Shown: in pieces, positions 15,474 through 29,000 of the stretch
Layout of the letters: the number at the start of each line of letters is the position of its first letter
How positions within the stretch are numbered: the first letter of the stretch is position 1
Origin: FLUQ01 sp031551515
GTDB lineage: Bacteria > Desulfobacterota > Desulfovibrionia > Desulfovibrionales > Desulfovibrionaceae
Direction: 5' to 3'
Length of the DNA stretch: 64,000 bases
Assembly: GCA_031551515.1 (NCBI GenBank)
Contig: JAVBNL010000023.1
Coordinates: 1-64,000 of the forward strand
Notes under the pieces: model-generated
What the model saw: only the letters and a program-made list of their open reading frames with translations
What the model was told of the DNA's origin: nothing
Databases searched by the model: none
Program-made: the position numbers and the translations under genes

Positions 15474-16187
15474 ATGAAAACGATTATTGTTGCCGGTCCG
15501 CCCAGTTCCGGAAAAACGGCGGTCATTACGCACGCGGCGCGGCATTTGCTGGGTGGCGGCGAAAGGGTGGCGGCGGTCAAGTTCGACACGCGCAGCTCGC
15601 TTGACCCGCAGCACTACGCGAGCCGCCTCGGCATACCCGCCATAGGCGGCGTCAGCGGCTATCTGTGCCCCGACCACTATTTCATCTCCAACATGGAAGA
15701 AGCGCTGGAGTGGGGAAAAAAACAAAGCGCGGGCTATCTGTTCGTTGAAACGGCCGGGCTGTGCCTGCGCTGCGCCCCGCATATCGAAGGGGTGCTGGCC
15801 GTCACCGTCGTGGATTGCCTGGGCGGCACGCAGGCGCCGGAAAAAATGGGCCCCATGCTCACGCTTGCCGATGTGGTGCTGCTTACCAAAGGCGATCTGG
15901 TCTCTCAGGCGGAGCGCGAAGTCATCGCTTACGGCATCGCCGCGCTGAACCCCGCAGCCGTCTTGTGCCCGGTCAACGGCCTGATGGGCACGGGCGTTCT
16001 CGGCCTGGTGCGGGCCGCGCACGAAGGCGGCGACGATGTGGGGCTGGGCAGCGGCAGGTTGCGCCACGACATGCCCGCGGCCATATGCTCTTACTGTACC
16101 GGCGAAAAACGTATCGGCCGCAAATTCCAGTCGGGCAGTGTTGAAAAAATACGGACGGACGCCGAAGTGGAGGCTTTCATATGCTGA
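15474..16187 (+). CDS. G3E-type GTPase (CobW/HypB/UreG fold)
   Basis: About 237 residues from MKTIIVAGPPSSGKTAV; GAGG precedes this ATG, while an earlier in-frame ATG has none. The P-loop GPPSSGKT lies at residues 7-14, and the protein has VKFDTRS, the ETAGLC stretch near residue 86 (a switch region) and VVLLTKGDLV, the base-recognition TKxD motif. This fits metal-chaperone GTPases. Cysteines occur as CLRC and CSYC, possible metal ligands. It overlaps the next gene by seven bases, so it is translationally coupled to the ABC ATPase. I infer a role in handling a metal brought in by the cluster. Confidence 0.78.
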   Translation: MKTIIVAGPPSSGKTAVITHAARHLLGGGERVAAVKFDTRSSLDPQHYASRLGIPAIGGVSGYLCPDHYFISNMEEALEWGKKQSAGYLFVETAGLCLRCAPHIEGVLAVTVVDCLGGTQAPEKMGPMLTLADVVLLTKGDLVSQAEREVIAYGIAALNPAAVLCPVNGLMGTGVLGLVRAAHEGGDDVGLGSGRLRHDMPAAICSYCTGEKRIGRKFQSGSVEKIRTDAEVEAFIC

Positions 16188-16945
16188 CAGGCCTTGAAAT
16201 AACGGGCGGCACAAACCGCAAGGGCATGCCGGAAGCCATACAGCGCTTGTTCCTTTCTCCGGGAGAAAGCCTGGCCGTGGTCGGCCCCACGGGTTCGGGC
16301 AAAAGCGAGTTGCTTTCAGACATCGAGCAACTGGCGGAATATGACACCCCCTCGGGCCGCGCGGTACGGCTGCTGCAAAAAAACGGAGAACCGCTGCGGC
16401 CGCAACGCGCTTCCGCGGTCGTTGCGACCCTGTCGCAGCGCACCAATTTCATTATGGACATGAGCGTCAGCGATTTCGCGGCCATGCACGCCGCCAGCCT
16501 GGGAAAATCCGGGCGCGACTGGGCGGCGGAAACGGTCAGGCTCGCCAATACCCTTTGCGGCGAACCCATGAGCGAAGACAGCCTGTTGCAGCGCCTGAGC
16601 GGCGGCCAGACCCGCGCTCTGATGATCGCCGACATCGCCCTGATTTCCGACGCGCCGGTGGTGCTTATCGATGAAGTCGAAAACGCGGGCATAGACAAAC
16701 ACAAGGCCGTGGATGTCCTGTCGGGCCACGGCAAGATAACTGTCATCGCCACCCACGACCCCATTTTGATGCTGGCAAGCCCCAGCCGCCTGGTCATGGG
16801 CGAAGGCGGCATGCGCGAGCGTATCGCTGTTGACGAAAACGAGGCGCAATGCCGCCGCAAACTGGCCCTGCTTGACGAAACGCTGCTGCAGGCCCGCGAA
16901 CTGCTGCGCCAGGGCCGCCGTCTGGAGGAGGAACTGTTCGCATGA
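16181..16945 (+). CDS. ABC ATPase
   Basis: 254 residues. Walker A GPTGSGKS is at about residues 36-43, signature LSGGQ near 143, Walker B VVLIDE near 163 and the switch histidine in ATHDP near 188. It is a stand-alone nucleotide-binding domain with a Glu/Arg-rich helical C-terminus (about residues 215-254). No permease sits next to it: the neighbours are the GTPase (seven-base overlap) and the binding-protein-like gene (four-base overlap). It may therefore be a soluble ATPase or a partner for a permease elsewhere, rather than the importer's own ATPase, which is encoded at 21809. Confidence 0.85.
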   Translation: MLTGLEITGGTNRKGMPEAIQRLFLSPGESLAVVGPTGSGKSELLSDIEQLAEYDTPSGRAVRLLQKNGEPLRPQRASAVVATLSQRTNFIMDMSVSDFAAMHAASLGKSGRDWAAETVRLANTLCGEPMSEDSLLQRLSGGQTRALMIADIALISDAPVVLIDEVENAGIDKHKAVDVLSGHGKITVIATHDPILMLASPSRLVMGEGGMRERIAVDENEAQCRRKLALLDETLLQARELLRQGRRLEEELFA

Positions 16946-17814
16946 GTTGCCGTATCTACCTTACCTATCCGCCGAACATTCTGCGCCGCGTGCGCGAAGA
17001 GATCGCCAAACGTTGGCCCCGTGTGGATATCGGCGCGCCGGACATCCATCAGGAAATGTACGATTTCGCATCGTCTTTCGGTGCGGGGAAATTGCCCGAC
17101 CTGACGGTGACGGCCTACCCCCAGATGGTTTTGCGCGCCGCAGCCCTGGCCAAAGAGGGCCGCCTGGCCGCCCCGTCGCCGGATCTGCCCCCCCTGCGCG
17201 CGGAATACGCGCGCAGGGGCATGACCCCGCCCGTGCATGAACTGCGCATCGTGGCGGTGGTGCCCGGCGTTTTGGCCGCGAGCGGCGCCCTCACGCGGCC
17301 CCTCAAAGACTGGGGCGACCTTTGCGCTTCCGATTTTCCCGGCATTGTCGGCTGCCCGCCCAAAGACACCCCCCTGCCCTATCTTGCGGAAGCGGTGCTG
17401 CGGCATGAAACCGGAGATGCCGTGAACAATCTGCTGGCAAAGCTCGACACCGCCAGCAACCCCATCGACATCAACAAACGCCTGGGCCGTGGGGAACTTG
17501 CCGCCGCCTTCATCATACCCGCTTTCGCCCGCACGTTCAGAGAAGGGCAGGCGCGCATGGTCTGGCCCGCAAGCGGCGCCCTGGCCGTTCCCATGCTGGC
17601 CTGTCTGGCGGCGGGCGCCCCGCCCGAAGCCCACGAGATTTTGGCGTACCTGCTTTCCGAAGAGTTCCAGAAAGGCGCGCTGGCCGACGCCGCCATTGCG
17701 CCGGTCCGGCCGGGCGTGCCGGGCTTTGCCGAACTGGAGGAAAACGCCTGGAACCTCTGCTGGCCGGGGTGGGACCTGATGCTCCGCGTCGCCGAAACCA
17801 TGCTCGCGGCATAA
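16942..17814 (+). CDS. Binding-protein-like protein without signal peptide
   Basis: 290 residues starting MSCRIYLTYPPNILRRV, overlapping the previous gene's stop by four bases. The fold resembles type 2 extracellular solute-binding proteins of the iron(III)/putrescine class, with motifs such as TRPLKDWGDLCASDFPGIVGCPP and HEILAYLLSEEFQKGALADAAIAPVRPGVPG. No signal peptide is visible, so it is probably cytoplasmic. It sits between the ABC ATPase and the TonB receptor gene. A cytoplasmic binding or delivery role is possible; other functions cannot be excluded. Confidence 0.6.
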   Translation: MSCRIYLTYPPNILRRVREEIAKRWPRVDIGAPDIHQEMYDFASSFGAGKLPDLTVTAYPQMVLRAAALAKEGRLAAPSPDLPPLRAEYARRGMTPPVHELRIVAVVPGVLAASGALTRPLKDWGDLCASDFPGIVGCPPKDTPLPYLAEAVLRHETGDAVNNLLAKLDTASNPIDINKRLGRGELAAAFIIPAFARTFREGQARMVWPASGALAVPMLACLAAGAPPEAHEILAYLLSEEFQKGALADAAIAPVRPGVPGFAELEENAWNLCWPGWDLMLRVAETMLAA

Positions 17815-17842
17815 GCCGCACTACGCAAGGAGAATGAAACGC

Positions 17843-19936
17843 ATGAAACGGATTTACGGCACACTCTTGCTGCTGGGCGTTCTCACGGCCGCCCTTGCCG
17901 CCCCCGCCGCCGGGGCGGAAAACGAAGCCGTCATGATGGACCCCGTGACCGTCACCGCGCGCGGCTACGCGGCCTCGCAATCGGATACGCCCGGCAGCGT
18001 CGGCGTGGTCACGGAAAAAGAGATCACCCTCGCCCCCAAAGGCAGCATAGCCGACTCGCTGACACGCATCCCCGGCCTGACCCGCACGGGCGATTCGCCC
18101 TGGGGGCAGGATATTTCCATCCGGGGTCTTGCCGGCCCTTCGGTCATCATCTTGCTGGACGGCAAACGCATCAACACCGCAACGGACATGAACGCGCGGC
18201 TGGGTTTCATCAACCCTGAGGATGTGGAACGGGTGGAGGTGCTCAAGGGGCCTGTCAGCGCTTTGTACGGTTCCGGCTCCATCGGCGGGGTGGTCAACAT
18301 CATCACCCGCAAGGGCAAATTCTCAAAAGATTTCGAAGCGCACGGACGGCTGGCCGCATCCGGCAGCACCAACCCCGGCGGAGGCGACGCCTACGCCAAC
18401 ATCAGCCTGTCGGGTGAAAGGGGCTGGGGCTTCGCTTCCGGCGCTTTTCGCAACTACGGCGACACTTTTGGCGGCGAAAACTCCTGGGTGCCCAACAGCC
18501 AGTTCAAAGACAAGCAGGGCCGGGGCATGTTCGGCGTCAAACCCTGGGACCCGCTGACCATCGAAGTGCAGGTCATGCAATCAACCGGCGACAACATCGG
18601 CCTGCCCGGCGGGGTTTCATCCATGCCCGCTCTGGCCAAAGTGACCTACCCCAGCAGCGAATTCACCTTCGCCAGCATCGACGCCGCGTTGCAGGTCGAC
18701 GCTTCGGTCCTCAAGACCATCGACGCCAACTTCTACTATACCAGAAACAAACGCCGCGTGCGCGTGGACGACATTCCCCCCCAAAGCTCGCCGCAGTACC
18801 CCAACGCCTACCCTCTGGAACTCAAGCCCTCCGCCGATCACGAGACGTATGGCGGCAAGCTGCAGGGCACATTTGAAGCGGGCGGGCACACCATCGTCGC
18901 CGGCGCGGACTTCTGGACCTGGAGCGTCAGCTCCGAACGCACCCGCTCCATGTGGCGGCGCGCGCCCGCCGGCGGCCCCATCACCTTCACGGACCACCCC
19001 ACCCCTGACGCGGACCAGTATTCCATCGGGCTGTTCGCCGAAGACAACTGGAAGCTCAGCAGCGACTGGACCCTGAACTTGGGCGGGCGGCTCGATTATC
19101 TGCGTACCAAGGCCGACCCCATGTATCTGGTCTCTCCGGCCCCCGGCCCCGGCAACACGACCAAAACCCAACTGTACGACGACACCAACGAAAAAGACCT
19201 GGGCTGGCATCTGCACGCCGGGCTGACCTGGAAGATGAACAGCGCCTGGTCCCAGTCCGCGCTGATCGCTTCCAGCTACCGCGCGGCGGACCTCATGGAG
19301 CGCTTCAAATACATCGACCTCGGCGGCGGGCGCGTCCTTTACGGCAACCCGGAACTGGACCCCGAACAGTCCATCTACGGCGAATACGGGCTGCATTACG
19401 ATAAAAAACCTTTCCGCGCCGACCTGCGCCTGTTCGCCAATATCGTCACCAATTACATCGCGGAAAAACAGGTTAGCGCCAACAGATACGAGCTGGACAA
19501 CGTGGACGACGCCCGCATCTACGGGGCGGAACTGGAAACGCGCTGGCAGTTTCATGACAACTGGGGCCTGTACGGCAACGTCGCCGCCCTGTACGGCAAA
19601 GACAAGGAAAACGACCAGGCCCTGCCCGGCATCGCGCCCATATCCGGCCTGCTGGGCGTCGATTTCAAATACAAGGGGTTCTGGGCCAGGCTGGAAGGCA
19701 AAGGCATAGCCCCGCAGCGCAGCACGCCCGAAGGGGTTGAAAAGACCGACGGCGTCATCACCATGAACGCCGCCCTGGGCTATGACTTCACCACGGCCAT
19801 GTTCAAGCACTCCGTCTCATTGACATTGGACAACATCTTCGACGCCCGGTATTATAATTATCTCGCGCATCAGCGCGGGTATACGGTGTGGGAGCCGGGC
19901 TTTTCCGCCTCCCTCAACTACAGTATCGAATTCTGA
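17843..19936 (+). CDS. TonB-dependent outer-membrane receptor
   Basis: 697 residues from MKRIYGTLLLLG, chosen because AAGGAG is ten bases upstream; an ATG three codons earlier overlaps the ribosome site. A signal peptide ends near AAGA-AE. The TonB box is DPVTVTA, followed by the plug domain (RIPGLTRTG, DISIRGLAGPSVIILLDGKR, VEVLKGPVSALYGSGSIGGVVNIITRKG) and a beta barrel that ends in the aromatic NYSIEF. It transports a chelate across the outer membrane. The cluster suggests an iron- or other metal-containing ligand. A perfect 11-bp hairpin follows. Confidence 0.94.
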   Translation: MKRIYGTLLLLGVLTAALAAPAAGAENEAVMMDPVTVTARGYAASQSDTPGSVGVVTEKEITLAPKGSIADSLTRIPGLTRTGDSPWGQDISIRGLAGPSVIILLDGKRINTATDMNARLGFINPEDVERVEVLKGPVSALYGSGSIGGVVNIITRKGKFSKDFEAHGRLAASGSTNPGGGDAYANISLSGERGWGFASGAFRNYGDTFGGENSWVPNSQFKDKQGRGMFGVKPWDPLTIEVQVMQSTGDNIGLPGGVSSMPALAKVTYPSSEFTFASIDAALQVDASVLKTIDANFYYTRNKRRVRVDDIPPQSSPQYPNAYPLELKPSADHETYGGKLQGTFEAGGHTIVAGADFWTWSVSSERTRSMWRRAPAGGPITFTDHPTPDADQYSIGLFAEDNWKLSSDWTLNLGGRLDYLRTKADPMYLVSPAPGPGNTTKTQLYDDTNEKDLGWHLHAGLTWKMNSAWSQSALIASSYRAADLMERFKYIDLGGGRVLYGNPELDPEQSIYGEYGLHYDKKPFRADLRLFANIVTNYIAEKQVSANRYELDNVDDARIYGAELETRWQFHDNWGLYGNVAALYGKDKENDQALPGIAPISGLLGVDFKYKGFWARLEGKGIAPQRSTPEGVEKTDGVITMNAALGYDFTTAMFKHSVSLTLDNIFDARYYNYLAHQRGYTVWEPGFSASLNYSIEF

Positions 19937-19950
19937 CCGCGAACCCTTTG

Positions 19951-19977
19951 CCGCGCCGCGCTATATGCGCGGCGCGG
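19951..19977 (+). terminator. Hairpin between receptor and importer genes
   Basis: An 11-bp perfect GC stem (CCGCGCCGCGC and its complement) with a TATAT loop, 14 bases after the receptor stop. The following run is only ATTTG. It may attenuate transcription into the importer genes or protect the receptor message. Confidence 0.5.
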
Positions 19978-19993
19978 ATTTGACGGAACATAT

Positions 19994-21061
19994 ATGCGCC
20001 GCTACGCCTCAGCCCTCGTGTTCATAACCGTCTTTTTCGCGTTTCTTTCGCTCGCCCCCCGCGCCGTATCGGCACTGGAACCTCCGAAAAAAAAGTTGAC
20101 AGTCTACACCGCCATGACCGCCACCACCCCGCAGATACCGCTGTGGGCCGCCGCCAACGGGCACGGCCGGGCGGAAAAAAACGGCTGGAACGGCGGCTAT
20201 GCGCTGAAAACCGAATATTGGAAAAATCTGGATGACCTGCGCGGCGTCATTTTGGCGGGCAAGGGCGACATCTGGGTCGGCCACCTTGAAACGTTGCTGC
20301 AAGCCGCGCGGCGCGGCGCGCCCGTAACCCTGATCGCCGTCACCGGCTGGAAGAAATTCTATTTCGTCAGCACAAAGCCCCTGCCGGTTGCGGGCGACGG
20401 CGCTACCCCCGTTGCCGTTCTGGCCGCGCTGCTGGCGCAATCGGGCAAAGCGCTGGCCGCCGCCCCGCAGGGCAGCCCGGCGCTGGGCATTCTGAATGCC
20501 ATAGAGCGGCGCGGCGGCCCTGCCTTCCGCGTGGAAACCATGCCCCCGCAGCAGCTTATGCTTGCCATGCTGCGCGGCGCCTATGAGGCCGCCCTCATTC
20601 CCGAACCGCTGGTCTCCACCCTGCTGGCAAAAAAACCGGACCTGCATGTTGCCGCAAGCCTTGAGGATGAATACGCCCGGCGTTTCGGCGGACCCGCGCG
20701 CCTGCCTTGGGCGGGCATCGCCGTGCATACGCGCCTGGCCAAAGAAGACCCGCGTTTTGTGCAGGAGCTTGTGGCGCGCATGCAATCCGCCGCCGCGCGC
20801 CTTGCCGACCCGCAAGCGAGCGACCCGAAAACGGGCGACTTTCTGCCCCAGGCGGTGCGCGATGCCGTGGGGGCGGATGTGCTGGCCGCATCGCTCAGCC
20901 GCGACATAATTTGCGTCATGCCCGCCGCCGCGGTCAAAGACGAAGTGCATGCCTTTTTGGACACCATAACACCGCCCGGTCCCGAAGCGCGTGGTGCCGC
21001 CTTCTCGCTGCCCGCCGGGTTCATTTTCGACCCGGCCCCTGCCGCCGGGAGCGAGCGGTGA
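19994..21061 (+). CDS. ABC importer solute-binding protein, NitT/TauT-like
   Basis: 355 residues with an N-terminal signal peptide (to ALA-LEPPK). The body matches NitT/TauT/SsuA-type binding proteins: the TAMTATTPQIPLWAAA start, GKGDIWVGHLETLL, APQGSPALGIL and the AALIPEPLVS segment. Such proteins bind nitrate, taurine, sulfonates, thiamine precursors or tetrapyrrole/metal chelates. It is followed directly by permease and ATPase genes. With the TonB receptor upstream, it is the likely periplasmic carrier for what the receptor imports. Confidence 0.83.
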   Translation: MRRYASALVFITVFFAFLSLAPRAVSALEPPKKKLTVYTAMTATTPQIPLWAAANGHGRAEKNGWNGGYALKTEYWKNLDDLRGVILAGKGDIWVGHLETLLQAARRGAPVTLIAVTGWKKFYFVSTKPLPVAGDGATPVAVLAALLAQSGKALAAAPQGSPALGILNAIERRGGPAFRVETMPPQQLMLAMLRGAYEAALIPEPLVSTLLAKKPDLHVAASLEDEYARRFGGPARLPWAGIAVHTRLAKEDPRFVQELVARMQSAAARLADPQASDPKTGDFLPQAVRDAVGADVLAASLSRDIICVMPAAAVKDEVHAFLDTITPPGPEARGAAFSLPAGFIFDPAPAAGSER

Positions 21062-21816
21062 ACATGGTTCTGCCCTACGTCGTTTCCGCCCTGGTTCTGG
21101 CGGGCGCGGCCCTTGCCGCTTCATACGCGCTGGGGCCGGAGCTGGCCCCCCGGCCGCAAGCGACCCTTGCCGCCCTGTGGCAATTGGCCATGAGCGGAGA
21201 ACTCTTTCGAGAACTGGGCGTCACCATTTTGCGCGGCGCGGCGGGCATTTTTCTGGCCAACCTGGCCGGGGTCGCTCTGGGGCTGGCGGCCGGGTTCCTG
21301 CCCGGCGCGTTGCGGCTCACCGCCCCGCTGGTGGCGGCGTTGCAGGCCTGCCCGCCGGTGGTCTGGATCTCTTTGGTCATGGTCTGGGCGGGCACCGGTT
21401 CCGTGGTGCCCACGGCCACGGTCTTCGCCGCCACCTTTCCCTTTGTTTTCACCACCACGGCCCAGGGCGTCATGGGGCTTAACCCGCGCGTTTTCGCCAT
21501 GAGCGCGCTCTATGGCGTGCCCAAAACGCGCCTGCTGCGGCTTTTTGTGCTGCCGGGCATTTTGCCTTACTGGCTGGCCGGGTTTTCCACCGTGCTGGCG
21601 GCGGGATGGAAGGCGGCCGCCGTGGCCGAATTTCTGGGCAGCCACCAGGGCATCGGCGCGCGCATCTTCTGGTGCTATCACAAGCTGGATATGGAAGGGC
21701 TGAACGCCTGGGCGCTTACGCTGATCATCCTGGGGGTGGCGCTGGAATGCGGCGTTATAACGCCTTTGCGCCGCAAGGCCGCGCGCATGGAAAGCAGGGG
21801 GGCGTCGCATGCTTGA
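21058..21816 (+). CDS. ABC importer permease, NitT/TauT-like
   Basis: About 252 residues. I favour the GTG at 21058, which overlaps the previous stop and has GGGAG six bases upstream; an ATG two codons later is the alternative. Several membrane spans and the cytoplasmic EAA-type loop (ALYGVPKTRLLRLFVLPGILPYWLAG) match SsuC/TauC permeases. The gene overlaps the next one, which is the ATPase, by eight bases. Together they form the inner-membrane importer. Confidence 0.85.
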   Translation: MNMVLPYVVSALVLAGAALAASYALGPELAPRPQATLAALWQLAMSGELFRELGVTILRGAAGIFLANLAGVALGLAAGFLPGALRLTAPLVAALQACPPVVWISLVMVWAGTGSVVPTATVFAATFPFVFTTTAQGVMGLNPRVFAMSALYGVPKTRLLRLFVLPGILPYWLAGFSTVLAAGWKAAAVAEFLGSHQGIGARIFWCYHKLDMEGLNAWALTLIILGVALECGVITPLRRKAARMESRGASHA

Positions 21817-22420
21817 GCTGGCCGGCGTCGCCAAAAGCCGCGGCGGGCGTGTTATCATCGCCTCCGCCACGTTCACGCTCGCGGCCGGCAACGTGCTCTG
21901 CCTGACCGGCCCCTCGGGCATCGGTAAAAGCACGCTGCTCGAACTGATGGCCGGGGTCATCAGGCCGGATGCGGGCGCCGTGACCCGCCAGGCGCAGGCC
22001 GCGCTGATGTTTCAGGATGACGTGCTCATTCCCTGGCTGACGGCGGAAGAGAACATTCGCTTTATTCTGCCGCCCGGCCTTGACCCTGTGGAGTGCATCG
22101 AGCGCGCCGCGCGCTGGCTGCGCCGTTTTGACCTGGAAAAGTCGCTTTACCCGGCCGCCATGAGCGGGGGCATGCGCCGCCGCCTCTCGCTGGCTCGCAC
22201 CTTCGCCGCCGCGCGCCCCCTGATTCTGCTGGATGAACCCTTCGCCTTTCTGGATGAAGAGCGGCAAGGCGTCGTCGCGGCGGAAATCGCCGCCCACGCG
22301 GCGAAAGGCTGCGCCGTCGCGCTGAGCAGCCATACGGCGGAGCCCTTGTCGTTGCCCTGCTTCGCCTCCATACCCTGCCGCATCCTCCCGGCGGCAAGCG
22401 CACCCGTCATCATAGAATAA
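21809..22420 (+). CDS. ABC importer ATPase, NitT/TauT-like
   Basis: 203 residues, slightly shorter than usual. Walker A GPSGIGKS near residues 34-41, Q-loop FQDD, signature MSGGMRRR near 118 and Walker B LILLDEP near 138 are all intact, with the switch histidine in SSHTAEP. It partners the overlapping permease gene and completes the seven-gene plus-strand uptake cluster. Confidence 0.88.
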   Translation: MLELAGVAKSRGGRVIIASATFTLAAGNVLCLTGPSGIGKSTLLELMAGVIRPDAGAVTRQAQAALMFQDDVLIPWLTAEENIRFILPPGLDPVECIERAARWLRRFDLEKSLYPAAMSGGMRRRLSLARTFAAARPLILLDEPFAFLDEERQGVVAAEIAAHAAKGCAVALSSHTAEPLSLPCFASIPCRILPAASAPVIIE

Positions 22421-22571
22421 TTATCGCCTGCAACTGCAGCGCAACAACACGGCAAGGATTTTTACCTCCCGTGCCACCGCATTTCCCGCCGCCACATGAA
22501 AACTTGCGCGTATATAAAAAGCGATCTATACTTGCGGCCCTATAATTACATGTAATGTTGACTAAATTAGT

Positions 22572-25967
<3,396 letters not shown>

Positions 25968-26034
25968 AGGCAACCTCTGCGCGCACGGCGCGCGTTCCGG
26001 GCGGCTGTCAACCGCCGGATTGGAGAAACTCTGT

Positions 26035-29000
26035 ATGAAAAAGTTACTGCAAGCCGCCATTTTGGGCACCATTGCATTTTTGCTCTGCGGATTTTTCACC
26101 GCGGAGCAGGCATCATGGGGCCCTTTGCCCGGCATCCTGGCGGCCGCGTTTTTGGCGGCGCTTGCAACCGGCGGTTTTTTCTTTTTCCAGAATAAAAAAC
26201 TGAAACGCGAAATAAACGCGCTCTCTGCCCATACGGAAGCGCTTGAGACGCGCAACGCCACGCTCAAAACGATAGTTGTCGCCAGCCCGGATATTATTTT
26301 TGTCAAGGACTTGCAGGGAACATTCATAGAGTGCAGCGAAAAATTCGCGGAGTGGGTCAATGTGCCGCGCCATGAAATAATCGGCCAGAATGACGAAACC
26401 CTGTTCGGCCTCAGCACGGACATCTACAAGGCGTATCTGGAGGCCGATCTGGAAGTCGCCAACTCGCGCCGGCCGAAAAAGATCGAAGAAAGCATCTATT
26501 CGCCGCATTTCGGAATATCAAGACTGTTTGAAACCGCAAAGGTTCCGTTGCTGAAAGGCGACGAGGTTATCGGCGTCATGGGCTTCTCTCGGGATATTAC
26601 GGAGAGAGTCGCCACGCGCAAGACCCTGGAAAACATCCTGGACGGCATGGATGCCTACCTCTACGTTTCAGACGCGGAAACCGACGATATTCTGTTTATC
26701 AATCAAAAAATGGCCGCCCACTTCGGGCTGCCGGAAGACCACATCGGACAGAAATGCTGGAAGCTTTTGCAATCGGGCTTTTCCGAACGCTGTTCATTCT
26801 GCCCTATGCACAAACTCTCCGCCGCCCCTGATGAGGTCATCGTCTGGGAAGAGCACAATACGGTGACCGGCCGGATATACAAAAACACCGATTGCCTGAT
26901 CGAATGGACGGACGGCAAAAGAGCCCACCTGCAGCACTCCGTGGATATTACCGAGCTGAAGCAGCGCCTTGCGCAGCAAGAATTCATGAGCGCCATGTCG
27001 CAGAATTTCATCTCCAACGACGATATCAAGCCGCTGGTGGAAAAGGCGCTGCAAATGACAGGGCAATTCACCGATGTTTCGCGCATCCGCATCGCCGTTC
27101 CGGACTTCGAGTCCGGCAAATTTCAGTTCCCCTTTGAATGGCTGCATCCTGATCAGCCGAAGACGCCGCCCGTCTCTTTGATCAGCGAAATTTTGGGACC
27201 GGCCGGCCTTGCCGGTCTGTTCACCGGATCAAGCGAGATCTGCCTGGCGGTGGAAGACACCTCGGCCGACGCGCGGTTTTCCTCTCTTGCGAAGAGCGGA
27301 ATCAGGGCCCTTCTTTGGGTGCCGCTCTATATCGACGAAGAACTGCGCGGCGTGCTCAGCTTTGAAGATTGCCGGGAAGCGCGCGCCTGGACGGAAAGCG
27401 AAAAACAACTGTTCCGGCTTGTGGGCAACGTGATCGCGGGCGCCATCAACCGCAGCCACACCGAAGAAGATTTGCTGCGCATGTCCGCCATCGTCGACAG
27501 TTCGCCACATTTTATTTGCTACCTGCGGGCGGACGGTTCGCTGGCTTACGCCAACGAAGGCGTGTCCAAGATGTCCGGGTATTCGCATGAGGAAATCATG
27601 CGGGAAGGCATCAAGCTGCTCTGCGATCACAAAACCATGCGGTACATACGGCGTAAAATGATGCCGAAGGTGCTGGCGGAAAAACGCATCGAATTTACCG
27701 TGCCCCTGACGCGCAAGGACGGCCGGGTGCGCATGCTCAAGATCTCCGGCTTTACCATCGGGGGAGAGGAAAAAGGCCTTGGGGCCATCGGCCAGGACGT
27801 CACGGCGCAGATGGAGCTGGAACGGGCCTTGCTTGAGGCCAAAGAGCAGGCTGAACTGTCCAGCCGCGCCAAGGGGGATTTCCTTTCGCGCATGAGCCAT
27901 GAAATGCGCACGCCCATGAACGCGATCATCGGCATGACCAGCATCGGCAAAGCTTCCGGCGAGCTGGAACGCAAGGACTATTGCCTTGATAAAATCGACG
28001 GCGCATCCAAACACCTGCTTGGCGTCATCAACGACGTGCTCGACATGAGCAAGATCGAAGCCGGAAAATTCGAACTCTTCCACGCCGAATTTCAATTTGA
28101 ACGGATGCTGCAGAAAATCGTGGACGTAATCAGCTTTCGCGTTGATGAAAAAAAGCAGCACCTTACTGTACACGTAGACAAAAAAATCCCGTGGTCCATC
28201 GTTTCCGATGAACAGCACCTGGCCCAGGTGATAACAAACCTGCTCTCCAACGCGGTGAAATTCACGGCGGATCACGGAACGGTATCACTCGCCGCCGATC
28301 TCGTGAAAGAACAAGGCGATAGCTGCGTGCTGCGCATCACGATTACGGATACCGGCATCGGCATTTCCGAGGAACAGCAAAAGCGGTTGTTCAACTCTTT
28401 CGAGCAGGCGGACGGGGGCATCTCCCGGCGGTTCGGCGGCACCGGGCTGGGGCTTGTCATCTCCAAGAACATCGTGGAGTTGATGGGCGGGGAAATATGG
28501 GTTGAGTCGGAAGAAGGCCAGGGTTCTTCATTCATTTTCACGGTGCAAGTCCAAAAAGGCACGCTGACGCCGAAAAGAATGACGCATACCGGTATCGACT
28601 GGGAAGCGTTGCGCATTTTGGCTGTCGACGACGCCGGGGATGTTCTGGAATATTTCCGCAATTTGAGCGAACTGACCGGCTTTCGTTGCGACACGGCGAA
28701 AGGCGGCATGCAGGCCCTTGAGCTGTTCGCGGCCGGGAAACAATATGACATCGTTTTTGTCGACTGGAAGATGCCCGGAATGGACGGCATCGAACTGGCC
28801 GGGCGGATTAAACAGCTCTTCGGCGAGCATACCGTTGTCGTGATGATCTCGGCGTTCGAATGGAGCCAGATAGAATCCGCCGCGTCCCTTGCCGGAGTCA
28901 AACGCTTCATACCCAAACCGTTGTTCAGTTCCGCGATAGTCGACTGCATTACCGAATGCGCCGGCGGACGCGCATGCGAGGAGGCCTCCGCAGGCTCGGC

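Noticed and set aside
18617..19810. 397-codon minus-strand frame opposite the TonB receptor
   Set aside because: The receptor frame has plug and barrel motifs; the antisense frame is compositionally typical noise.
20009..21124. 371-codon minus-strand frame opposite the solute-binding protein
   Set aside because: No motif; the plus-strand frame has a signal peptide and family features and fits the operon.
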